Of a stretch of 64,000 nt of DNA, positions 1 to 8,646 are shown in pieces. A model generated the notes under the pieces. That model did not search any database. It saw only the letters and a list, made by a program, of their open reading frames with translations, and was not told where the DNA came from. The stretch's first letter is position 1. Each line of letters opens with the position of its first letter. Both the position numbers and the translations under genes were made by a program. The stretch comes from Bacillus sp. 1NLA3E (GTDB lineage Bacteria > Bacillota > Bacilli > Bacillales > Cytobacillaceae), in NCBI RefSeq assembly GCF_000242895.2, contig NC_021171.1, positions 3,816,001 through 3,880,000 of the forward strand, read 5' to 3'.

Positions 1-583
1 AATTATATTCTTTGTACTTCTTTAAAATGCTGCCGTTTTCTCCGTAATAAATTCTTAAAAACCTTTCAGGCTTTTGTCCTTGAGACCTAGTTGTTTCTCT
101 GAATTCAATCATTTTTGTATGGTCAGGAGATTCACTTATCGTTAAAGTATTGGAATCGAGTTCGACTTGTACATTGTTGAAAAGCTTACGATTTTCTTTA
201 TTAAATTCAATGGTTTCTGGGAATTGTTCTTCTCCATATAAAGTAATAATGGCGGTATCAACACTTTTCCATTTTACAGAGGCATTGGAACTATTGAGCA
301 TTTTTCCATCATTGCTAATGATTCGGTCAATATGCTGATTCCCGTATTTAATTCTGACAGAAGAAGGACCAAAAAAAGCTGGTTCACCCTTTTCAACAAT
401 TTCAATTGTATTCACATCGTTCGGGGAATGGCTAACTATCAGCGTGCGTTCCTTTAGCTCGGTCTGGTAATAAAAATAGCCGAAAAATAAAATGATTGGT
501 CCAAAAATCAAAATAACAGCCCATATCAAACATCCCCATTTAGCCCGCTTTTTTATTCGGGTAATATCTTGCTCTATATTCAC
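1..583 (-). CDS. Membrane-anchored hypothetical protein, cut by window edge
   Basis: The reading frame opens at a GTG (583) preceded by AAAGG and stays open to the window edge, so the C-terminus is missing. The visible protein is about 194 residues: a short basic N-terminus, one transmembrane helix at about residues 15-38, then a soluble domain rich in beta-type sequence (KWKSVDTAIITLYGEE). I suspect a DUF5412-like secreted or surface protein, but only from general likeness. No partner gene is visible. The GTG start and the codon pattern favour a real gene. Confidence 0.7.
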   Translation of the reverse strand, partial: MNIEQDITRIKKRAKWGCLIWAVILIFGPIILFFGYFYYQTELKERTLIVSHSPNDVNTIEIVEKGEPAFFGPSSVRIKYGNQHIDRIISNDGKMLNSSNASVKWKSVDTAIITLYGEEQFPETIEFNKENRKLFNNVQVELDSNTLTISESPDHTKMIEFRETTRSQGQKPERFLRIYYGENGSILKKYKEYN

Positions 584-832
584 CTAATTCAGCTACCTTT
601 TATTAATTTATTATCTGACGCGTAAACTACCTAATGCAAAGCTAGAATTCGCCCTCCCTTTATTTCCTCATTATAACTTTTATATTACCATTTTAATACA
701 AAGAAATTCTAGGTATACAAATACAAATTCTTATGGAACTAACCTACATCCGTTAGCCTAAGTACATTCTTCACAATCTCCATTTCTCTTATTAATCGTT
801 ATTAAACAATTTGGCCCAATTCATTAAGAAGA

Positions 833-858
833 GCGCATTTCTTGCTGCAGAAATGCGC
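833..858 (-). terminator. Hairpin after the 118-aa ORF
   Basis: A perfect 9-bp stem (GCGCATTTC / GAAATGCGC) with an 8-base loop lies just downstream of the minus-strand ORF ending at 873. The T-run after it is weak, so it may be a poor terminator or another structure. Confidence 0.45.
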
Positions 859-872
859 CCGATTGCAGAATA

Positions 873-1229
873 TCAAACCATTTCGATTCGGGAACCAGTA
901 ATAACAAAATGTGGACTGTTATCCTTTCTAAAGAATCTCCAGTGTTCACTATGTGCATTGTTTTCTGAACTATCTAGAAATACTTCTAACGTATACCCAC
1001 CAGATAAAACGACCTTTAATCCTCCAACCCCGTCAGATTCAATCTGCTCTACAATTATGCTTCCATTGACTTCTAAAAAAGTTTTAATACGTTCATCAAA
1101 TCTATTGTTATCTTGTATATCCCAATCAAAATCCTCAATACTGCCTTCCCAATCAGAGTTTGGAGTATAGAAATCTCTTGACGCTACCCATATTTTATTT
1201 TCAACGGTATTCCTATTGTCCTCTTCCAA
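873..1229 (-). CDS. Small acidic hypothetical protein, possibly N-terminally truncated
   Basis: This is a 118-residue acidic ORF with a TTG start at 1229 directly after an in-frame TAA. No convincing ribosome binding site is visible. The C-terminal half (LEVFLDSSENNAHSEHWRFF) looks like a folded domain. The first residues are encoded by one copy of a short repeat found three times in this stretch, so the true N-terminus may have been lost. I do not recognise the family; a solitary immunity-type protein is possible but unproven. Confidence 0.45.
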   Translation of the reverse strand: MEEDNRNTVENKIWVASRDFYTPNSDWEGSIEDFDWDIQDNNRFDERIKTFLEVNGSIIVEQIESDGVGGLKVVLSGGYTLEVFLDSSENNAHSEHWRFFRKDNSPHFVITGSRIEMV

Positions 1230-1314
1230 TTACCACACTAGCGGTGTATTTCTATTGTCCGCCTCCACGAGCTATGCCCACCTCCACTAACTAAAGGTTG
1301 TATTTCTATTGACC
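1206..1314. repeat. Three copies of a short degenerate repeat
   Basis: Read on the minus strand, GGACAATAGGAATACC (about 1206-1221), GGACAATAGAAATACACC (about 1243-1260) and GGTCAATAGAAATACAACC (about 1296-1314) recur at 37-53 bp spacing. The outer two are also preceded by a similar CTAGTGTrGTAA stretch. They sit between the 118-aa ORF and the next gene. Confidence 0.6.
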
Positions 1315-1610
1315 TTATCTATTTACTACACTAGTGACAGAAGCCAGCCAACGCTAGTGATTTTTTTATATAAAATGTAACATATTTTACAAATTTTATA
1401 ATGTGTTTTTCAGTGGTCTCGAACCGTCCCCGTGTTTACGTGTTGACAGTGTTTAAAAAAATAGATAAAACTAGTACTATTATCCAAACCATTATATTAT
1501 CTAAGAATATTATATTAGTAAATTAAAGAAAGGAGAAGTGAAAGAAAATAGTAGATATACGTGTAACACCAAATAATTCATCTCAAAATGAGCCCAGTGT
1601 AGCCGTAAAT
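1230..1610. other. Gene-free stretch with repeat copies, an IS-end relic and a promoter
   Basis: Apart from the short repeats, this stretch holds TTTTTCAGTGGTCTC at 1406-1420. That differs by one base from the terminal repeat of the IS1182-type element at 30512-32201, and nothing else of an IS is present beside it. A promoter-like pair follows at 1443-1471. Confidence 0.5.
1443..1471 (+). promoter_or_regulatory. Likely SigA promoter of the beta-propeller gene
   Basis: TTGACA at 1443-1448 is a perfect -35. After 17 bp comes TAAAAC (1466-1471), a 4/6 match to a -10. It lies about 70 bp before the Shine-Dalgarno-like AAAGGAG at 1528-1534. Confidence 0.5.
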
Positions 1611-2864
1611 TTGTCAAATCCCAACATCATTGTTGCTACAGCAAACGACTATCGGTTAGGCCCATCGAGAACAGGAGTATACCGCTCCACAAACGGAGGA
1701 AGAAACTGGACAAACAATATTCTGCCGCTTCCGGCAGGATTCACAGAGGCAGGCGATGGTATCGCAAACTGGGGAGGTGGAAATCTATTCCTCGTCTCCG
1801 GCATTGTATTCAATAGAAACGCTGCTGGTCAGGGTGTAGACACATCGGTCGTGGTCTATCGATCCACGGACAATGGAAATACCTTTTCGGCTCCAATTAT
1901 TGTCAATCAGGGAAATGGCACAGCTGAAATCAACGATAAAAACTTTTCGGCTATTGACAATTCAAGGAAAAGTCGCTTTCGAGGCCGAGCCTATATTAGC
2001 TACACCCAATTTACAAATAATTTCAATAATACGCAAATATTATTCCATACTTCTAATAACGGCGGCTTAACCTGGTCTGCACCAATCCCGATCACTGGAG
2101 TTATCACTGGAAATACGTTCGTTCATGGATCCAATGTCGCTGTGGGACCAAAGGGAGAGGTCTATGTGGCTTGGATTGAGCGGGAACAATTTGCTGCAGG
2201 AAACGCAGCCTTCTTCAGAGTCCGTCGTTCCAATGACGGAGGTGCTACATTTGGACCGATCATTACCGTCAGCCCAATTACTGCACTTCCTTTTACCTTA
2301 ACCTCAAACATCCCCAATTGGCAATTCCGAACTCCAACTTTTGCTTACCTTGCCGTAGATCTCTCAAAAGGTAAATCTTCAGGAAGAGTGTATGCTGTAT
2401 GGAATGACTATTCATCCGGAAACGCTCATATCCTTTCCTCCCGTTCCAAAGACGGAATAAGTTGGTCCACTCCTGTAAGAGTAGATAGAAAAAGTCCTCA
2501 AAATACCCAGAACTTCTGGCCATTTCCAGTCGTTAACTTTTCGGATGGAAAAGTCAAAGTCATTTACTATTCAAATAGAGTATCAGGAGGTACTCAACTA
2601 GATGTTTTCGTAGCCGAGTCATCCAAAAATGGACAATCATTCCGAGTTAACAAACGCATCACTGACCAGTCCTCCAATCCGAATACAGGGGAATTCCCTG
2701 CTCCTGTTACAGGAAACACCACATTTATCGGTGACTATATTTTTGCAGCTATCATCCCACCTAACGGATTGATTTCTGTTTGGACTGATTTTAGAACCGG
2801 CAATCAGGATATTTTCGCAGATATACAGGCACCGAAAACTAAATCAAAAGGACCTAAGCGCTAA
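1611..2864 (+). CDS. Asp-box (BNR) beta-propeller protein, sialidase-like fold
   Basis: At least 417 residues with six Asp-box motifs of the S-x-D/N-x-G-x-T/S-W/F type (for example STNGGRNW, STDNGNTF, TSNNGGLTW, SNDGGATF, SKDGISW, SKNGQSF), so a six-bladed propeller is likely. I see no signal peptide and no clear sialidase catalytic set, so the substrate is unknown. The in-frame TTG at 1611 is only the first formal start. The same frame runs up to 1542 and encodes good family sequence (TPNNSSQNEPSVAVNLSNPN), but holds no ATG, GTG or TTG before 1611. The Shine-Dalgarno AAAGGAG points to GTG 1538, which is one base out of frame. Removing one A from the AAAA at 1547 would join them. Confidence 0.75.
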   Translation: MSNPNIIVATANDYRLGPSRTGVYRSTNGGRNWTNNILPLPAGFTEAGDGIANWGGGNLFLVSGIVFNRNAAGQGVDTSVVVYRSTDNGNTFSAPIIVNQGNGTAEINDKNFSAIDNSRKSRFRGRAYISYTQFTNNFNNTQILFHTSNNGGLTWSAPIPITGVITGNTFVHGSNVAVGPKGEVYVAWIEREQFAAGNAAFFRVRRSNDGGATFGPIITVSPITALPFTLTSNIPNWQFRTPTFAYLAVDLSKGKSSGRVYAVWNDYSSGNAHILSSRSKDGISWSTPVRVDRKSPQNTQNFWPFPVVNFSDGKVKVIYYSNRVSGGTQLDVFVAESSKNGQSFRVNKRITDQSSNPNTGEFPAPVTGNTTFIGDYIFAAIIPPNGLISVWTDFRTGNQDIFADIQAPKTKSKGPKR

Positions 2865-2907
2865 GCTAGGTAAAAATTTTAATAGAATAAAGGCACATTA
2901 ACCAAAG

Positions 2908-2942
2908 CCGTCTCATCCCAGCTACATCATGGGATGAGACGG
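2908..2942 (+). terminator. Terminator after the beta-propeller gene
   Basis: A perfect 13-bp stem (CCGTCTCATCCCA with its complement) with a 9-base loop, followed by TTTATTATATTTT, lies 43 bp past the stop codon. Confidence 0.85.
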
Positions 2943-2946
2943 TTTA

Positions 2947-3444
2947 TTATATTTTGACAAAATCCAAGTTTTCACTTTTCGACAAAATCCGAGGGTTTTT
3001 TTCATACTGTCTACACAAGAGGGATAATATCAGTGCGGGGTGGCTTTCTTGTTTTCTAAAACATTTTTCCGAGAAATCTATGTGCCATTCGGGGAGTGGC
3101 AGTACAGAAACCATGGACTGAAGGATCGCCATAAGGTCAAGATTATCTGTTTTTGACCAATTTAACAGAGCATCTCTCTCCTGGGCTGTGGTCGCTGAAT
3201 TTAGGATGCGAACATGATAGCCCTCAGATCGGCAACTTCGAACAAGATCCTCGTAATAGTGCCCCGTCGTTTCAATTCCAACCACAACTTCCTTCGCTTT
3301 AGATCGTCCTTTCTCATTCTGGATCTGCCTTTTAAGGATTTCAAATCCTGTTAATGATGCATCAAATTCAAACGGTTTTACTAATATGTCCCCATAAAAT
3401 GTAGAAAACATTGCTTTATGTGTATATTTCGCAGCATCAACAGC
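2947..3444 (-). pseudogene. IS110-family transposase remnant
   Basis: The frame begins inside a family-typical N-terminal segment (AVDAAKYTHKA) and continues with GFEILKRQIQNEKG, VVVGIETTGHYYEDL and WSKTDNLDLMAI, the DEDD-type RNase H-like fold of IS110 transposases. After about residue 110 the sequence stops resembling the family, which indicates a frameshift or rearrangement. The C-terminal transposase domain with its catalytic serine is missing. An intact IS110 transposase has about 400 residues, so this is inactive. Confidence 0.8.
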
Positions 3445-3575
3445 TTTTTTACTGTTTCCTTGGGTATCCCCTTTGACTAGTAAGCTTCTTGATTCAAAAA
3501 ATTATGTATTAAATCCACATCTAAATACTCTTTATTAGTAGAAATCGAAAACCCCTTATTTAACCATATTCTCAT
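3440..3575 (-). pseudogene. 5' fragment of a GNAT N-acetyltransferase
   Basis: An ATG at 3575 opens a frame reading MRIWLNKGFSIST...YLDVDLIHNFLNQEAY, typical of the start of a small GNAT acetyltransferase. A TAG follows at 3477-3479 where the family has Trp, and the same frame then continues SKGIPKETVKK. It runs straight into the IS110 remnant in another frame near 3440. The rest of the acetyltransferase is absent. Confidence 0.7.
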
Positions 3576-3791
3576 TTCAAATCCCCTCGTAATCCTTTTA
3601 ATTCTACTGTAATTATATCAAACCAATAGTGTAAATCTTATAAAACCAGTAACTTCAACTTAAAAAAATACTTTAATCAATAACGATTCCCTCAAAAATT
3701 ACTCCATTAAATGGCCCTTTAACGGAACAATTTTCCCTTAATCCACCTATCAACTTTTGAAGTTCCTTTTCTTTGCGAAGACACAAAAAAA

Positions 3792-3815
3792 CCTTTAGAA
3801 GAAAAAATCTAAAGG
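3792..3815 (-). terminator. Second hairpin downstream of leuS-rhodanese genes
   Basis: CCTTTAGA and its complement enclose 8 bases. Read on the minus strand the hairpin is followed by TTTTTTT, as in a rho-independent terminator. Confidence 0.6.
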
Positions 3816-3914
3816 AGAAAAATGGCGCAACTTTTTTATAAACAGTATAACTTTATTTCAAATTTACACAAAAAAACAACAATGAGCATTAACTCAGCCA
3901 ATATAAAAAATAAA

Positions 3915-3935
3915 CCGGTCTAATTTTCAGACCGG
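3915..3935 (-). terminator. Terminator of the rhodanese gene
   Basis: CCGGTCT and its complement enclose 7 bases, with a T-rich run after it on the minus strand, 12 bp past the rhodanese stop codon. Confidence 0.8.
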
Positions 3936-3947
3936 CATCAACTGTTC

Positions 3948-4253
3948 TTATTTAACTTCGCCATTCCACTCCAGCATTCCGCCAACCATGTTTCGAACCT
4001 TTACGCCATGGTCATGAAGGAAATAACAAACATTTTCACTTCGACGACTTGAACGGCAAATTAAAATGTATTCTTTATCTGGATCGAAGTAATCAAGATT
4101 CATGGGTATTTCGCCCATTTTGATATGTTTTGCTCCAGGAATCATTCCTTCGGCAACCTCTTCATCTTCTCTAACATCAACAAGTTCTAACTTTTCCCCT
4201 GCCTCAAGCCTCTTTTGTAATTCTTCTGTCGTAATAATATTTAACTCTTCCAT
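3948..4253 (-). CDS. Single-domain rhodanese-like protein (YtwF-like)
   Basis: A 101-residue rhodanese domain protein. It carries VDVREDEEVAEGMIPGAKHI near the N-terminus and the active-site loop CRSSRRS around residue 72, whose Cys would hold the persulfide. The chosen start (MEELNI, 4253) has GAGAGG upstream; an earlier in-frame ATG has none. It follows leuS with about 130 bp between and probably shares its transcript. Such proteins move sulfur between carriers, but the partner is not shown here. Confidence 0.85.
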   Translation of the reverse strand: MEELNIITTEELQKRLEAGEKLELVDVREDEEVAEGMIPGAKHIKMGEIPMNLDYFDPDKEYILICRSSRRSENVCYFLHDHGVKVRNMVGGMLEWNGEVK

Positions 4254-4381
4254 CCCCAACATCCTCTCATTAATCTGAGTGCAGACTTGAACCAGTCTGC
4301 CTCTTATTTTATTATTATTCCAAACCAAAACAAGGACAAATTCTACCTAATGTTTTGTTACCCCTTTGGAATCACTTCACC

Positions 4382-6796
4382 TTAATTTGCAACGATGTTT
4401 ACAAGCTTACCCGGAACAGCAATCACTTTGCGAACCGTTTTACCATCAATTTGTTCTTTTATGTTATCATCGTCCATGGCAATCTGTTCAAGTATTTCCT
4501 TAGACGCTCCAGACGGAACCAATAATTTTGCTTTCACTTTCCCATTGATTTGGACAACGATTTCTACCTCATCATCAATCAATTTTGCTTCATCATAAGC
4601 TGGCCATGCTTCGTATGAAATGGTTCCCTTTCCACCAAGCTTTGACCAAAGTTCCTCGGCAACGTGCGGAGTTATAGGTGCAAGTAATTTTACAAATCCC
4701 TCAATAAAATGCTTAGGAAGTACAGTTGCTTTATAAGCATCATTAATAAAGACCATCATTTGTGAAATCGCAGTATTAAAACGAAGACCTTCGTAGTCCT
4801 CTGTTACCTTTTTAACAGTTTGATGATAAACTTTTTCTAAGGTATCATCATCACTTGTTTGAATTTTAGAACTTAATTCACCGGTATCCTCAATAAACAA
4901 ACGCCAAATTCGATCCAAGAAACGACGTGACCCGTCTAATCCATTAGTCGACCAAGCAATCGATGCATCAAGTGGTCCCATGAACATTTCATAAAGTCTC
5001 AAAGTATCTGCACCATGGCTGATGACAATATCATCAGGATTTACGACATTGCCCTTTGATTTACTCATTTTTTCATTGCCTTCCCCAAGAATCATCCCTT
5101 GGTTAAACAGCTTTTGGAAAGGTTCTTTCGTTGGGACAACCCCGATATCGTATAAAAATTTATGCCAGAAACGAGCATATAATAAATGAAGCACAGCATG
5201 CTCTGCACCACCGATATAAATATCCACTGGTAGCCATTCATTTAATTTCTCAGCATCCGCTAATGCTTGATCATTTTTCGGATCAATATAGCGTAAATAA
5301 TACCAGCAGCTTCCTGCCCATTGTGGCATGGTATTTGTCTCACGGCGTCCTTTTTTACCTGTTGTCGGATCCTCAATATTAACCCAATCCTTAATAATAG
5401 CCAACGGAGATTCACCTGTTCCAGACGGCTTTATTTCAGATGTTTTCGGCAACACTAACGGTAGTTGGTCCTCTGGAACAGCGGACATTGTTCCATCCTC
5501 CCAATGGATAATCGGGATTGGTTCACCCCAATAGCGCTGGCGGCTAAACAACCAGTCACGCAGACGGTAAGTTACCTTTTTCATACCAATTTTTCTCTCT
5601 TCAAGCCATGAAATCATCGCTTGAATACCATCTACCTTATTCATTCCATTTAGGAATTCAGAGTTTACATGATCGCCATCACCGGTATAAGCTTCAGTCG
5701 ATATATCTCCTCCACCAACGACTTCAATAATCGGCAGTTCGAATTTCTTAGCAAATTCATAATCCCGTTCATCGTGAGCCGGGACAGCCATAATTGCCCC
5801 AGAACCATAACTCATTAGGACATAATCAGCAATCCAGATTGGCATTTTTTCACCATTTACAGGATTAATTGCATAAGCACCAGTAAATACACCTGTTTTG
5901 TCCTTAGCTAAATCGGTTCGTTCAAGATCACTTTTGCTCTTGATTTGATCAAGGTATACTTTAACTGCTTCCTTTTGCGAATCGGTTGAAATCACACCAA
6001 CTAATGGATGTTCAGGCGCAAGCACGGCATAAGTGGCCCCAAATAGGGTATCTGGACGAGTCGTAAATACCGTAAACGTTTCATCGTAACCGTCAATATG
6101 GAAGGTAATTTCTGCCCCTTCTGACCTACCAATCCAGTTCCGTTGCATTTCTTTAATACTTTCTGGCCAATCAACCTCATCAAGGTCTTCCAATAATCGA
6201 TCAGCATAGGCAGTAATCCTGAGCATCCATTGTTTCATAGGACGTCTTTCAACTGGATGTCCACCACGTTCACTTTTTCCATCGATTACTTCTTCATTTG
6301 CCAAAACGGTTCCGAGTGCTGGACACCAATTTACTGCTACTTCATCAATATAGGCAAGGCCCTTTTTATAAAGCTGCAAGAAAATCCATTGTGTCCATTT
6401 ATAATAGCTCTGATCTGTCGTGTTAACTTCCCGATCCCAGTCATAAGAAAAGCCTAATGATTTGATTTGGCGACGGAAATTATCAATATTTTTCTTAGTA
6501 AACTCTGCAGGGTCATTCCCTGTATCTAAGGCATATTGCTCCGCCGGTAAACCAAATGCATCCCAGCCCATCGGATGTAAGACGTTATAGCCCTGCATCC
6601 GTTTTAATCTTGATAAAATATCTGTTGCAGTATAGCCTTCTGGATGTCCAACGTGTAGTCCTGCGCCAGACGGATAAGGGAACATATCAAGGGCGTAAAA
6701 CTTTCGTTTCCCCTTTTCTTCACTTGTTTTGAAGGTTTTATTTTCTTCCCAATAGGTCTGCCATTTTTTTTCAATATCCTGATGATCGAAGCTCAT
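4382..6796 (-). CDS. leuS: Leucyl-tRNA synthetase
   Basis: A full-length class Ia aminoacyl-tRNA synthetase of 804 residues (EC 6.1.1.4) that charges tRNA-Leu. The HIGH signature appears as HVGH at residues 48-51 and KMSKSKGN near residue 576. The long inserted editing domain lies between them, and the anticodon-binding and C-terminal domains follow. The ATG at 6796 has a GGAGG-type site close upstream. Expression is controlled by the T-box leader at 6860-7105, so uncharged tRNA-Leu should permit read-through. Confidence 0.98.
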   Translation of the reverse strand: MSFDHQDIEKKWQTYWEENKTFKTSEEKGKRKFYALDMFPYPSGAGLHVGHPEGYTATDILSRLKRMQGYNVLHPMGWDAFGLPAEQYALDTGNDPAEFTKKNIDNFRRQIKSLGFSYDWDREVNTTDQSYYKWTQWIFLQLYKKGLAYIDEVAVNWCPALGTVLANEEVIDGKSERGGHPVERRPMKQWMLRITAYADRLLEDLDEVDWPESIKEMQRNWIGRSEGAEITFHIDGYDETFTVFTTRPDTLFGATYAVLAPEHPLVGVISTDSQKEAVKVYLDQIKSKSDLERTDLAKDKTGVFTGAYAINPVNGEKMPIWIADYVLMSYGSGAIMAVPAHDERDYEFAKKFELPIIEVVGGGDISTEAYTGDGDHVNSEFLNGMNKVDGIQAMISWLEERKIGMKKVTYRLRDWLFSRQRYWGEPIPIIHWEDGTMSAVPEDQLPLVLPKTSEIKPSGTGESPLAIIKDWVNIEDPTTGKKGRRETNTMPQWAGSCWYYLRYIDPKNDQALADAEKLNEWLPVDIYIGGAEHAVLHLLYARFWHKFLYDIGVVPTKEPFQKLFNQGMILGEGNEKMSKSKGNVVNPDDIVISHGADTLRLYEMFMGPLDASIAWSTNGLDGSRRFLDRIWRLFIEDTGELSSKIQTSDDDTLEKVYHQTVKKVTEDYEGLRFNTAISQMMVFINDAYKATVLPKHFIEGFVKLLAPITPHVAEELWSKLGGKGTISYEAWPAYDEAKLIDDEVEIVVQINGKVKAKLLVPSGASKEILEQIAMDDDNIKEQIDGKTVRKVIAVPGKLVNIVAN

Positions 6797-6859
6797 CGGT
6801 TTTTCCTCCTATTAAATATGTATTGGTAAATATCAGATAGCAATTTTTCAGTATAACAA

Positions 6860-7105
6860 AAAAACCCCTCATCCCATAAAAAGGGACGAGAGGATTATTA
6901 TATCTCCCGCGGTACCACCCACATTAGTGTTTACACACTCACTTACTCATCCTTAACGCGGAAAACGGCAAGTATTACTAATCTTCACACCTGCTACTCA
7001 AAGGCGAGTTCATGAAAAGCCTGGTTGACTTGCACCGTCCGTCAACTCTCTAATTCAGGCAAGAATCATTACTACTCCTTGTCAATGTCCATTTATAAAA
7101 CTATA
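6860..7105 (-). promoter_or_regulatory. T-box leader, leucine specifier
   Basis: The minus strand carries the T-box core GGGTGGTACCGCGGGA (rc of 6905-6920). It is followed by a terminator hairpin (about 6866-6896) ending in a T-run. Further upstream a CTC triplet in ATGAACTCGCC around 7010 sits in the Stem I region and fits a Leu specifier, in agreement with leuS downstream. Specifier assignment is by eye. Confidence 0.9.
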
Positions 7106-7110
7106 AAGTT

Positions 7111-7139
7111 ATTGTATTAAATTTCTCTTTCTAGTGCAA
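7111..7139 (-). promoter_or_regulatory. leuS promoter
   Basis: On the minus strand TTGCAC (7134-7139), 17 bp, TACAAT (7111-7116) lies immediately before the T-box leader. Confidence 0.7.
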
Positions 7140-7247
7140 GTAAACACTAGCCATCTAGAGAGAGTAATAACTATAATATGAAAAAAGTGTTAATGGGTGA
7201 AGGTGCTCTAAACGTTTATTTAGCAATGTATTATTATCCCGCTATAT

Positions 7248-8435
7248 TTATGAAGCTTTTGCTGTGGGTCCACTCGTTGCTTTAAGCTTCCGATCATAAA
7301 TAATCGTTGTGAAAATAGATAAGATGAACAGCACGATCATCACCCTAAATAGCATGTGCATGTCGTACATATCAATTAAGATTCCACCTAATAATGGACC
7401 GATCATCCGGCCTGCAGTTGCTGTGCTATTCACGATTCCCTGATAAAATCCTTCTCTCCCTATAGGCGCCAGTTTGTCTGCAATGGTTGGCACAGCAGGC
7501 CAAACCAACATTTCGCCAATGGTCATGATCATCATGGCTACAGCAAAAGCAGTGAATTGTTGTGCTTGTGAAGCGATAATAAAGGCCACCACAAAAATAA
7601 GGGTCCCAAGGATAATTTGTTTCTTAACCGATTTTGCTAGGTATTTTATCATTTTTGCCAAAATAGGTTGACCTAATACAATAAGTGCTCCATTTATCGT
7701 CCATAATAGACTATATTGTTTTAACGAAAGGCCGATTTCTTGGGTGTAAGGGCCGATTGTTGCTTGCCATTGACAATACCCCACCCAACTAAGCATAAAG
7801 CCCACACAAAGAATCAGAAGTGCATGAAGCTGAGAATGATGATTCGCATTCATTCGCCCACTAGGATTATTAGCCTGTTTCCCTACTTGAGTTTTAATTC
7901 CTTTATATCCAAATAAGGCTATGAATAAAAAAATAAGATACAAAAGGGCGTTAGCTAAGAAAATCCACCGAAAAGAAATGGCTGCTACAATCCCACCTAA
8001 TGCAGAGCCAATGGCCACTCCTAAATTAGAAGCTACATAAATGGCATTAAAGGCTTTTCGGCCGCCTTCCTTCCAGACTGACCCAGCCATTGCATACATA
8101 GACGGAAAAACAATTCCTGAACCAAACCCAACAACAGCTAAAAAAATGACATATTCTGGCCAGCCATTCCACATCGTTAATCCAAACAGAGCCAATACCG
8201 TAATCCCAATTCCTAGAAGAATCGAGCGATAGCCTCCGATTCGATCAAACAAATGCCCCCCAATTAAATTACCGACCACACTTGTGGCCGAATTTATCAT
8301 TAAAACCATTCCTGAAATGGACATTGACTTCCCTAAATGGTCATGAATATAGATAGAATTTAAAGGCCATAAAAAAGAAGAGCCTGTAACATTCACTGCC
8401 ATACCGATCACGAGAAGCCATAAGGCTCGTGGCAT
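7248..8435 (-). CDS. yttB: MFS transporter (YttB-like)
   Basis: A 395-residue major facilitator with about twelve hydrophobic helices. It has the MFS loop motif after helix 2 (GGHLFDRIGGYRS) and a second half starting near residue 205. The substrate is unknown; the family is annotated as a putative drug or metabolite exporter. It stands alone between leuS and the nrf operon, as the yttB gene lies near leuS in B. subtilis. An imperfect inverted repeat upstream (8457-8489) might be an operator. Confidence 0.85.
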   Translation of the reverse strand: MPRALWLLVIGMAVNVTGSSFLWPLNSIYIHDHLGKSMSISGMVLMINSATSVVGNLIGGHLFDRIGGYRSILLGIGITVLALFGLTMWNGWPEYVIFLAVVGFGSGIVFPSMYAMAGSVWKEGGRKAFNAIYVASNLGVAIGSALGGIVAAISFRWIFLANALLYLIFLFIALFGYKGIKTQVGKQANNPSGRMNANHHSQLHALLILCVGFMLSWVGYCQWQATIGPYTQEIGLSLKQYSLLWTINGALIVLGQPILAKMIKYLAKSVKKQIILGTLIFVVAFIIASQAQQFTAFAVAMMIMTIGEMLVWPAVPTIADKLAPIGREGFYQGIVNSTATAGRMIGPLLGGILIDMYDMHMLFRVMIVLFILSIFTTIIYDRKLKATSGPTAKAS

Positions 8436-8456
8436 GAAAAATCCGCTCCCTCAAAA

Positions 8457-8489
8457 ATTATTTCGATATATTTCGATTAACAAAATAAT
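8457..8489. promoter_or_regulatory. Inverted repeat upstream of the MFS gene
   Basis: ATTATTTCG (8457-8465) and CAAAATAAT (8481-8489) form 9-bp arms with one mismatch around an AT-rich 15-bp spacer, 22 bp upstream of the start codon. It could bind a local repressor; no regulator gene is adjacent. Confidence 0.3.
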
Positions 8490-8607
8490 TCTAGTGGTTT
8501 TTGACCTCCTTGGCAAACCTTTTTTCCACACCACTCTTCATAAAATGAATACACATTCGTTTTCATTGACACCCGAACAAAAAGTAGTCAAAATTAAAAA
8601 ATGAAAA

Positions 8608-8633
8608 CACCAGGTAACTGCAATTACCCGGTG
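8608..8633 (-). terminator. Terminator of the nrf operon
   Basis: A 10-bp stem (CACCGGGTAA pairing with TTACCTGGTG, one wobble) followed by TTTTCATTTTTT on the minus strand, 13 bp after the nrfA stop. Confidence 0.8.
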
Positions 8634-8646
8634 CTTTCGAAGTACT

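Larger units (their letters stand above)
3576..3947. other. Gene-free stretch before the rhodanese gene end
   Basis: AT-rich DNA with two hairpins on the minus strand (listed separately). I see no ORF, repeat or other signal. Confidence 0.6.

Noticed and set aside
811-1170. 119-codon plus-strand frame
   Set aside because: It is antisense to the 118-residue ORF, which has the better protein-like composition. Confidence in either strand is limited, but the minus strand is preferred because of its acidic, domain-like sequence.
1206-1314. Three short repeats considered as CRISPR or iterons
   Set aside because: Copies vary in length and sequence, the spacing is irregular, and no replication or cas gene is nearby.
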